In this document: piece by piece, positions 1 through 4,612 of the stretch
Layout: each line of letters starts with the position of its first letter
How positions within the stretch are numbered: position 1 is the stretch's first letter
Source: Pyrodictiaceae archaeon
GTDB lineage: Archaea; Thermoproteota; Thermoprotei_A; Sulfolobales; Pyrodictiaceae
Length of the DNA stretch: 5,843 nt
Reading direction: 5' to 3'
Assembly (NCBI GenBank): GCA_027043685.1
Contig: JALUFI010000054.1
Coordinates: 1-5,843, forward strand
The notes under the pieces: generated by a model
Seen by the model: the letters and a program-made list of their open reading frames with translations, nothing else
What the model was told of the DNA's origin: nothing
Databases searched by the model: none
Program-made: the position numbers and the translations under genes

Positions 1-444
1 GCTGGTTAGGTGCCTGCCGAGGGTGACTCCGACGTTGTCTATGTCCTCGAGCCTTATGCTGGGCTGCACTATGACGAGGGGGTTGGCGGGCGGGGGTACG
101 AGGCCGCTGGTTACGTGGGGCTGGAACACAACTATGCTCGCTATGGTTAGGTAGAGGTCTGTCCTCCACCTAGCCACGACGGGGCGGGGCTCGAGGACCT
201 CGTGGCCGTTGCGCTCGAAGAAGCGGAGGAAGCGCCTCCTGGCCTCGGAGACGCTGAGGCCGCGGAGCCGCTTCGGCACGCTCCAGAAGTAGTACTCGAC
301 ACACGGGGCGTCGTTGCAGTGCTCCTGCTCGGGGTTGAGTGTCCAGAAGTACTCGCCGCCCACGCGGCACTTCTTCCTCACAAAGCCCATGCGGCGGAAG
401 AAGTCCAGCGCGTACTCCTCTGGCCGGATAGGTGCCTCGGGCAA
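1..444 (-). CDS. alaS: Alanyl-tRNA synthetase, N-terminal part (3' end outside window)
   Basis: Class II aminoacyl-tRNA synthetase that charges tRNA-Ala in the cytoplasm. The 148 codons visible are the start of an archaeal-type enzyme. Residues 11-53 form the archaeal N-terminal extension, with a YALDFF start, Cys26, FWTLNP (33-38) and the CNDAPC motif (43-48). The catalytic core follows, with PVVARWRTDLYLTIAS (88-103), VTSGLVPPPANP (111-122) and the motif 2 region QPSIRLEDIDNVG (127-139). In the archaeal enzymes I recall, the extension has a CxxC pair before FWT; here the second position is Gly29. The start is taken as TTG at 444, because a GGTGAGG stretch lies just before it, no ATG or GTG lies in frame upstream, and the first internal ATG (residue 19) would cut the conserved extension. 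The gene is divergent from the dehydrogenase at 602 and continues past position 1. Identity is very secure; the start is moderately so. Confidence 0.95.
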   Translation of the reverse strand, partial: MPEAPIRPEEYALDFFRRMGFVRKKCRVGGEYFWTLNPEQEHCNDAPCVEYYFWSVPKRLRGLSVSEARRRFLRFFERNGHEVLEPRPVVARWRTDLYLTIASIVVFQPHVTSGLVPPPANPLVIVQPSIRLEDIDNVGVTLGRHLTS

Positions 445-446
445 GG

Positions 447-453
447 CCTCACC
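447..453 (-). promoter_or_regulatory. Ribosome binding site for alaS
   Basis: On the minus strand GGTGAGG lies two bases before the TTG start at 444. GGTGA matches the 3' half of the archaeal Shine-Dalgarno sequence GGAGGTGAT, which explains the short spacing. It is the main reason for choosing this TTG. Confidence 0.5.
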
Positions 454-496
454 CAGTCCCCGGGCGGGATGCGGCGCTAGCCACTGCGGCCCCCTT

Positions 497-510
497 AGGG
501 TTAATCCTCT
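497..510. promoter_or_regulatory. TATA-like element in the alaS / dehydrogenase divergent gap
   Basis: The plus strand reads AGGGTTAATCCTCT, an AT-rich island in very GC-rich DNA. Read on minus, GGATTAAC is about 55 bases upstream of the alaS TTG. With the usual archaeal TATA-to-start distance of about 26 bases, it would give a leader of about 30 bases. Read on plus it could serve the dehydrogenase, with a longer leader. A nearly identical element lies at 3967-3980. The direction of use cannot be told from sequence. Confidence 0.45.
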
Positions 511-581
511 CCCCCGCGGTCAACGCACCGCAACAATATCTCCCACCGGTCTCCCACGCTTGGGCCTCGGAGGCTGCGTCA

Positions 582-588
582 GGGAGGA
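582..588 (+). promoter_or_regulatory. Candidate ribosome binding site for the dehydrogenase
   Basis: GGGAGGA lies 10 bases before TTG 599 and 13 bases before ATG 602. The spacing is better for TTG 599, which would add one residue to the protein. It is the only strong purine-rich match near the start expected from homology. Confidence 0.4.
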
Positions 589-601
589 CGCGGGGGCCTT
601 G

Positions 602-1483
602 ATGCGGCTCGGCGCCGGCGACGTGGACTCGCTGGTTGAGCCAGAGGAGCTTGTAGAGGATGTCGCGCGTATCCTTTCCAGCAGCGAGGCCGTGGCCCCG
701 TTGCGGGCGTCGATGAGCTACCGGGGCGCCTGGTTCGCCGCCATGCCGGCGGCGGGCGGGGGCTTCTTCGCGGTCAAGCTCGTCGGCGTGTACCCGGGTA
801 ACCCTGGCAGGGGCTTGCCGCTTGTGAGGGGGCTTCTGCTCCTCTTCGACGCCGAGACCGGGGAGCCGCTTCTGGAGGCCGATGCGGGTGCCGCGACCGG
901 GTGGAGGACTGCTGCCGCTACGGCGCTTGCCCTCCGCCTCATGGGCGGCGACCGCGGCGTGCTCGGTGTGGTTGGCGCGGGGGTGCAGGCCGAGTACCAT
1001 CTACGCGTGCTCAGCAGGGTCGCCCGGTTCAACGGCTTCCTCGTCTACTCCCGGAGGCCCTGGAGGACCGCTGCGCTGGCCCGGCGCTACGGCGCCGACG
1101 TTGTTGACTCGCTGCCCAGGCTGGTTAGGGTGAGCGACACGCTGGTCCTCGCCACCACGTCTACGAGGCCCCTGGTTGATGCGCCGGAGGCGCTTGGCAA
1201 GGCGGTGGCGAGCGTGGGGGCTCCGAGGCCTGTGAGGGAGCTCGGCAGGGGGCTGCTCGTGGCCGCCCGGTGCGTGGTAGCAGACACTGTGGAGGGCGTG
1301 GCCAGTGAGGCAGGGGAGTATGAGCCGGGGCTCTTCGAGCTAGTCGGTCTGGGTGACCTCGCCGCGGGTAGGAGGAGGTGCCGGTGGGGCGGCGCCAGGC
1401 TCTACAAGAGCGTTGGGACGGCGTTGCTCGACCTCGCTATTGCTCTCCATCTTTACCGGAGAGCTTCTCGGCTAGCTCCTTGA
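602..1483 (+). CDS. Ornithine cyclodeaminase/mu-crystallin family NAD(P)-dependent dehydrogenase
   Basis: A 293-residue soluble oxidoreductase of the OCD/CRYM family, which includes ornithine cyclodeaminase, archaeal alanine dehydrogenase and ketimine or pyrroline-2-carboxylate reductases. Visible marks are the substrate lysine segment FAVKLVGVYPGNPGRGLP (Lys59), TGWRTAA (Arg102), the Rossmann motif GVVGAGVQ (122-129), ATTSTRP (184-190), VGAPRPVREL (205-214) and the family C-terminal signature YKSVGTALLDLA (268-279). The catalytic Asp of true ornithine cyclodeaminases falls in the 205-214 segment and is missing. The segment resembles the VGAxRPxxREL of human mu-crystallin instead, so an amino-acid dehydrogenase or ketimine reductase is likelier than a cyclodeaminase. 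ATG 602 places the family's N-terminal helix at the start; TTG 599 is equally possible. The open frame reaches back to 314, but that part is antisense to alaS. At 293 residues it is slightly short for the family. Its last 47 bases overlap the convergent peroxiredoxin gene. The substrate is unknown. Confidence 0.88.
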   Translation: MRLGAGDVDSLVEPEELVEDVARILSSSEAVAPLRASMSYRGAWFAAMPAAGGGFFAVKLVGVYPGNPGRGLPLVRGLLLLFDAETGEPLLEADAGAATGWRTAAATALALRLMGGDRGVLGVVGAGVQAEYHLRVLSRVARFNGFLVYSRRPWRTAALARRYGADVVDSLPRLVRVSDTLVLATTSTRPLVDAPEALGKAVASVGAPRPVRELGRGLLVAARCVVADTVEGVASEAGEYEPGLFELVGLGDLAAGRRRCRWGGARLYKSVGTALLDLAIALHLYRRASRLAP

Positions 1484-1937
1484 CGGCCTCGAGGGCTAGG
1501 TCTGCGTGCTTCTCGGCGGGCCTTACGTTCTTGAGCACCTTGTATATCCTGCCCTCGGGGTCTATGATGAAGGTTACTCTCTGGGCGCTGGGTCTCTTCA
1601 CCCCCTTCTTCTCGACCCCGTAGAGCTTGACAACCTTTGCCTCGGGGTCCCCTATGAGGGTGAAGCGTAGCCCGTACTTCTCTGCGAAGCGGCGGTTCCT
1701 CTCCGGGGTGTCGGTTGAGACCCCTATCACCACCGCGCCGAGCTTCTCGAACTCGTCGAGTAGCTCGTTGAACCTTATGGCTTCCCTCGTGCAGCCACTG
1801 GTCATTGCTCTTGGGTAGAAGTAGAGGACCACTATGCGGCCGCGTAGGCTGCTGAGCCTAAGCGTGTCCCCGCGGTGTGTTGTTGCCTCGAAGTCGGGTG
1901 CCTCGGAGCCGGGCTCCAGGGGCACGACTGCTTTCAC
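1437..1937 (-). CDS. bcp: Peroxiredoxin, Bcp/PrxQ type, single cysteine
   Basis: A thiol peroxidase that reduces hydrogen peroxide and organic peroxides in the cytoplasm. The 166 residues form one thioredoxin-fold AhpC/TSA domain: GSEAPDFEATT (10-20), the strand VVLYFYP (36-42), the active-site run PRAMTSGCT (42-50) with peroxidatic Cys49 plus Pro42 and Thr46, GVSTDTPE, LIGDPEAKVVKLYGV and the later QRVTFIIDPEGRIYKVL. Typical PrxQ proteins read TPGCTxEAC, with a resolving cysteine five residues after the first. Here the run is TSGCTREAI and Cys49 is the only cysteine in the protein. It must therefore act as a 1-Cys enzyme needing an outside thiol. The start is GTG at 1937, about 10 bases below the likely transcription start, so the mRNA is nearly leaderless. 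The 3' end overlaps the convergent dehydrogenase. Family assignment is very secure. Confidence 0.95.
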   Translation of the reverse strand: MKAVVPLEPGSEAPDFEATTHRGDTLRLSSLRGRIVVLYFYPRAMTSGCTREAIRFNELLDEFEKLGAVVIGVSTDTPERNRRFAEKYGLRFTLIGDPEAKVVKLYGVEKKGVKRPSAQRVTFIIDPEGRIYKVLKNVRPAEKHADLALEAVKELAEKLSGKDGEQ

Positions 1938-1967
1938 CCGTGTTGAAGGAGTGGCGGGTATCCAGGC

Positions 1968-1977
1968 TCTATAAGGC
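1968..1977. promoter_or_regulatory. Divergent TATA-like element for peroxiredoxin and JAMM genes
   Basis: The plus strand reads TCTATAAGGC and the minus strand GCCTTATAGA, so both directions hold a TATA-like core. On minus, the start would be near 1946, just above the GTG at 1937. On plus it would be near 1998, about 30 bases before the TTG at 2030. One element appears able to serve both divergent genes in a gap of only 92 bases. Confidence 0.5.
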
Positions 1978-2012
1978 CTCCGAGTCGGTGCAACCCTTCA
2001 GCGCTGGCCGAT

Positions 2013-2020
2013 GAGGAGGG
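2013..2020 (+). promoter_or_regulatory. Ribosome binding site for the JAMM gene
   Basis: GAGGAGGG, nine bases before the TTG at 2030, is the strongest purine-rich match near the gene. It supports TTG 2030 over the internal ATG at 2060, although that ATG also follows a GAGGAGGGG run with no spacing. Confidence 0.5.
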
Positions 2021-2029
2021 CTCCGGGCG

Positions 2030-2815
2030 TTGCTGAGCCACGGCGAGGACGAGGAGGGGATGCCGGCCCGAGGCCCCGGCTGCAGCGGGGAGCAGCTGCG
2101 GCGCTACGCCTCGAGGGCCGCGTGCCTGGGCTCCGCCTTCCACTTCCTCGCGTACTACGAGGAGGACACGGGCAGGGAGGCATCGGTGCTCATCGAGTGG
2201 GGAGAGAGCGGCTGCACAGTGAGGATCATGGACGAGGCCGGGTGCTCGGCTGAGAGCGTGGAGCTCGCCTCCAGGGCGCTGCCCAGGCTCCTCGGAGCCC
2301 CGGGGCTGGCCGCCCGTGTAGCATGCGGCGAGCCGGGGATGGGGGAGGGGCTGAGGTACCGCGGCCTAGCCTCGCTCATCGTGGAGGGGTTCCGGAGGGA
2401 CGTGCTGCCCTGCCTCCAACGACTCGCCTCGACGGGGCGCGAGTACTTCTACGTCGCTGGCTGGAACGCGGCCTACGCCCTCGGCCCGGGCGAGGAGCGC
2501 TCCGTCACGCTGCCACAGCTCCCGGCAGTGGTCTTTGCCCACACGCATCCGGGGCCCTCCTGCCTCCCCTCCGGCAAGGACCTGCGGAGCTTCGCAGACT
2601 TCTTCTCCGGGGGAGGAATCGCCGAGTTCATAGTATCCACGGGCTGCGCCTTCACCCTCTACCTCGTGGAGCCCCTCCCGGAGGACGACTACTGGCTCCT
2701 CCAGGACGCCGCGCGCTGCGTGACCACAGCTGAGCAGAGGGGTGACGGGCTCGCCTACCAGGAGTGCCTCCAGAGGCTCAGCAGGGCCCGGGCCCTGGTG
2801 GCGGCCCTGCTCTAG
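2030..2815 (+). CDS. JAMM/MPN+ metallopeptidase with unrecognised N-terminal region
   Basis: A predicted zinc isopeptidase of the JAMM (Mov34/MPN/PAD-1) family, 261 residues. The C-terminal half carries the full motif HxH-x7-S-x2-D in HTHPGPSCLPSGKDL: His171, His173, Ser181 and Asp184. The likely catalytic Glu138 is in REYFYVAGW. The metal-site run is very like that of the Archaeoglobus protein AF2198 (HSHPSPSCRPSEEDL as I recall it), including the cysteine, here Cys178. Archaeal JAMM proteins of that type are only about 120-140 residues and remove ubiquitin-like SAMP/Urm1 tags. Here about 130 extra residues precede the domain and I recognise no family in them. The Glu-to-His distance is about 33 residues, shorter than in AF2198. 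There are ten cysteines, and no signal peptide or membrane segment. The start is TTG 2030 with a good ribosome site; ATG 2060 is the alternative. The stop overlaps that of convergent moaA. The JAMM fold is confident; the target is unknown. Confidence 0.85.
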   Translation: MLSHGEDEEGMPARGPGCSGEQLRRYASRAACLGSAFHFLAYYEEDTGREASVLIEWGESGCTVRIMDEAGCSAESVELASRALPRLLGAPGLAARVACGEPGMGEGLRYRGLASLIVEGFRRDVLPCLQRLASTGREYFYVAGWNAAYALGPGEERSVTLPQLPAVVFAHTHPGPSCLPSGKDLRSFADFFSGGGIAEFIVSTGCAFTLYLVEPLPEDDYWLLQDAARCVTTAEQRGDGLAYQECLQRLSRARALVAALL

Positions 2816-3909
2816 GCCAGGTAGCCACCCCACTCCTTGGCAGCCAGCTCCTCGTGGAGCCTGGCCCGGGGCCCCGTGAAGCGCAGGCTGCCATCACGCT
2901 TCGGGAGCCCGAGCCGCGCAGTCCCCCACCTCCGCCTAGGAATTGTGAACGGGGCCTTCAGGGGGAACTTGACATAGGGCTCCCGTAGAGCGTTTACCTC
3001 GCGGAGAGCCTCAACGACCGCCGAGACCTTCTCCTCCCTCGTGGCCGCCTTGGCCAGCCTGGGCCTCACGGGGACCGGGGCGCCCCGCCAGTTGAGGCAC
3101 GGAAGGAGCTTGAAGTCATAGGTTACGCGTACACGTGTACAGGCTGCGCAGAACAAGTAGTTGCCGACAGGCCCCACTATCTCGACACGGACACCATTGT
3201 CTAGGAGGAGTATCGGCCTATTATGCAGCCCAACGCGGTACTTAATCTCAACAATTCTCGGGTCGAGTTTCTCAAGGACCCTCCATCTGGGTAGGTGGTG
3301 CTCACGGAACCTCTTAGCCGCCTTACCGACCGGGTGCAGCTCTATGAACTGCACCATCGCGCCCAGCTCCGCCGCAAGCTCTATAACCTTCTCTATATCG
3401 TTCTCATTGAGACCCTTGAGCACGACGAAGTTTATCTTTATCGGTAGCCCATAGTCCCTGGCGAGCCGGAGGTTCACAAGAACACGGTCAAGCATATCGG
3501 CGCCAGTTATCCTGCGGAAGGCCTCCCTGCTCAGCGCGTGGAGGCTGACATTGATGTGGCGCAGCCCCGCCTCAACGAGGCGGGGGAGATGGCGGTGGAG
3601 AAGCGACGCGTTGGTAGTCATTGATACGTACGAGCCATCGGAGGCGAGGATTTCGACTATCCGGGTGAGGTCGCCTCTTATCGTCGGCTCGCCCCCGGTT
3701 ATCTTGTACGCCTTCACGCCGAGCCTGGACGCGGCCTCGTGGAGAATATCAATCTCCTCGAGGCTCAGCTCCTCCTTTGCCAGCCTCGACTCGTGGTAGC
3801 CCTCCATGTGGCAGAAGAAGCAGGAGAAGTTGCACCGCCCGGTAACCATGATGCGGAGGTTGGTTAGAGGCCTGCCGTAGCGGTCAAAGAGCGTGGCGAG
3901 CCACCCCAC
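2812..3909 (-). CDS. moaA: GTP 3',8-cyclase MoaA (radical SAM, pterin cofactor synthesis)
   Basis: Catalyses the first step of molybdenum/tungsten pterin cofactor synthesis, turning GTP into 3',8-cyclo-GTP for MoaC. The 365-residue protein begins with the family pattern DRYGRPLTNLRIMVTGRCN (9-27). Next comes the radical-SAM cluster motif C26-x3-C30-x2-C33 and GGEP (72-75). The second, GTP-binding 4Fe-4S cluster motif is C254-x2-C257-x13-C271. Between them are TTNASLL and NVSLHAL, also typical of MoaA. The C-terminus runs some 45 residues beyond REPYVKFP and ends WGGYLA, so the Gly-Gly pair that normally closes MoaA is followed by three residues, if it is the same pair. The start is GTG 3909; a TAG stop is the codon directly before it, so nothing longer is possible. 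In hyperthermophiles the cofactor often carries tungsten. No other moa gene is in the window. It is divergent from the zinc-ribbon gene. Confidence 0.95.
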   Translation of the reverse strand: MGWLATLFDRYGRPLTNLRIMVTGRCNFSCFFCHMEGYHESRLAKEELSLEEIDILHEAASRLGVKAYKITGGEPTIRGDLTRIVEILASDGSYVSMTTNASLLHRHLPRLVEAGLRHINVSLHALSREAFRRITGADMLDRVLVNLRLARDYGLPIKINFVVLKGLNENDIEKVIELAAELGAMVQFIELHPVGKAAKRFREHHLPRWRVLEKLDPRIVEIKYRVGLHNRPILLLDNGVRVEIVGPVGNYLFCAACTRVRVTYDFKLLPCLNWRGAPVPVRPRLAKAATREEKVSAVVEALREVNALREPYVKFPLKAPFTIPRRRWGTARLGLPKRDGSLRFTGPRARLHEELAAKEWGGYLA

Positions 3910-3966
3910 CTACGGCCCCGGCCGTGGACGCAGCGAGGCCCAGAACTATGTGGGTGCTGTGGCTCC

Positions 3967-3980
3967 AGGGTTTATCCTCT
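3967..3980. promoter_or_regulatory. TATA-like element upstream of moaA
   Basis: The plus strand reads AGGGTTTATCCTCT, which differs at one base from the element at 497-510. On minus, AGGATAAACC is about 60 bases above the moaA GTG, giving a leader of about 40 bases. On plus it could contribute to the zinc-ribbon gene. The similar distance to the minus-strand gene in both copies favours the minus direction. Confidence 0.45.
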
Positions 3981-4010
3981 AGCCCGGACACGAGGCCAGC
4001 CGCCACCACG

Positions 4011-4020
4011 ACTTATTAAC
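4011..4020. promoter_or_regulatory. Second TATA-like element in the moaA / zinc-ribbon gap
   Basis: ACTTATTAAC is the most AT-rich run in the 268-base divergent gap. On plus it would start transcription near 4040, leaving a leader of about 135 bases to the preferred zinc-ribbon start. On minus it would be a more distant moaA promoter. The rest of the gap shows no tRNA, repeat or clear hairpin. Confidence 0.35.
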
Positions 4021-4163
4021 TCGGGTGCCGAGACATATCCTAGTCGTTAGCGGAGGGCCAGCGACCCTGGACCAGGCACAAGGTGTTCGCCGAGCTAGGG
4101 GCACGGCGACGAGGGGCCTCGATGAGTCCTCTCGAGAGCCCACCGCCTCTCAAGACGTGACGC

Positions 4164-4171
4164 GGGGTGGA
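4164..4171 (+). promoter_or_regulatory. Ribosome binding site deciding the zinc-ribbon start
   Basis: GGGGTGGA is followed by six bases and then TTG at 4178. It is a better match and spacing than anything before the other in-frame starts at 4025 or 4157. Confidence 0.4.
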
Positions 4172-4177
4172 GCCGAG

Positions 4178-4420
4178 TTGGAGTCCGACGGTAAGCGTGT
4201 GGCCTGCCCCAGGTGCGGGACGCCGATGGAGTTCTGGGTTGAGATAGAGTACGTTGAGGGCGCCAAGAGGATAAAGTACTACTACAAGTGCCCCCGCTGC
4301 GGCTACCGTCTACAAGACGCTGTCATAACCCTTCGTAGGAGCAACGGCGGGCTGGTCATTGAGCGCGAGGAGTACCTCCAGCTAAGGCGGAGCCGCGTAG
4401 GCGCCACGAGGCCGAAGTAG
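4178..4420 (+). CDS. Small zinc-ribbon protein of unknown function
   Basis: An 80-residue protein with two CPRCG knuckles. Cys10/Cys13 (ACPRCGTPMEF) and Cys38/Cys41 (KCPRCGYRL) are 24 residues apart, a classic zinc ribbon on two beta hairpins. The strand between them holds EFWVEIEYVEG and RIKYYYK; a charged, Arg-rich tail follows. Such small ribbons in archaea are often nucleic-acid or transcription/translation accessory proteins, but nothing here fixes a role. The start is uncertain. The frame is open back to GTG 4025 (131 residues), but codons 4025-4156 have visibly lower third-position GC than the ribbon part and read like noncoding sequence. TTG 4178 has a good ribosome site; GTG 4157 and a GTG just before the first CPRCG are alternatives. 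It is upstream of the VIT1/CCC1 gene on the same strand with a 192-base gap, so co-transcription is not evident. Confidence 0.75.
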   Translation: MESDGKRVACPRCGTPMEFWVEIEYVEGAKRIKYYYKCPRCGYRLQDAVITLRRSNGGLVIEREEYLQLRRSRVGATRPK

Positions 4421-4436
4421 CTATGTGGCCACCATG

Positions 4437-4441
4437 TTTTT
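4437..4441 (+). terminator. Candidate T-run terminator after the zinc-ribbon gene
   Basis: TTTTT lies 16 bases beyond the zinc-ribbon stop and just after the 8-base palindrome GTGGCCAC (4425-4432). Archaeal termination often uses T-runs. The run is short, so this is weak. Confidence 0.25.
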
Positions 4442-4480
4442 GGGCCTCCAGGGCTGCGGGCTGGCCCGCTTCACTGGGGC

Positions 4481-4493
4481 CCCTAGCCTAGGG
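4481..4493. repeat. Perfect inverted repeat upstream of the VIT1/CCC1 gene
   Basis: CCCTAG and CTAGGG flank a single C, making a 13-base palindrome 120 bases before the transporter start. It could be a dimeric regulator's operator or a chance CTAG-rich palindrome. The remainder of 4421-4612 shows no convincing gene and no clear TATA box apart from the T-run near 4437. Confidence 0.35.
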
Positions 4494-4612
4494 CTGTTCA
4501 CTCGGCGCCGCCTCTGGAGCCTTTGGCTGCAGAACTCTCCGCCGCGGAGGTGCACGAGTGGCCCTTGGCTAGGCCGCGGAGCTTCTCCCCGCTGCTGGTG
4601 TTCGCTGCGCTA

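Noticed and set aside
314..601. Upstream extension of the dehydrogenase frame as coding sequence
   Set aside because: It is antisense to the clearly conserved alaS N-terminus up to 444, and the family's N-terminal helix begins at about 602.
449..1000. Long minus-strand open frame across the dehydrogenase
   Set aside because: The plus strand has unmistakable family motifs here; the minus frame is a low-complexity shadow of GC-rich coding DNA.
2005..2036. Possible C/D box guide RNA (CGATGAGG followed by GCTGAG)
   Set aside because: The C box lacks the full RTGATGA, no second C'/D pair follows, and the segment is better explained as the leader and ribosome site of the JAMM gene.
2366..2833. 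Minus-strand open frame opposite the JAMM gene
   Set aside because: Shadow of the plus-strand frame that carries the JAMM zinc motif; no recognisable features.
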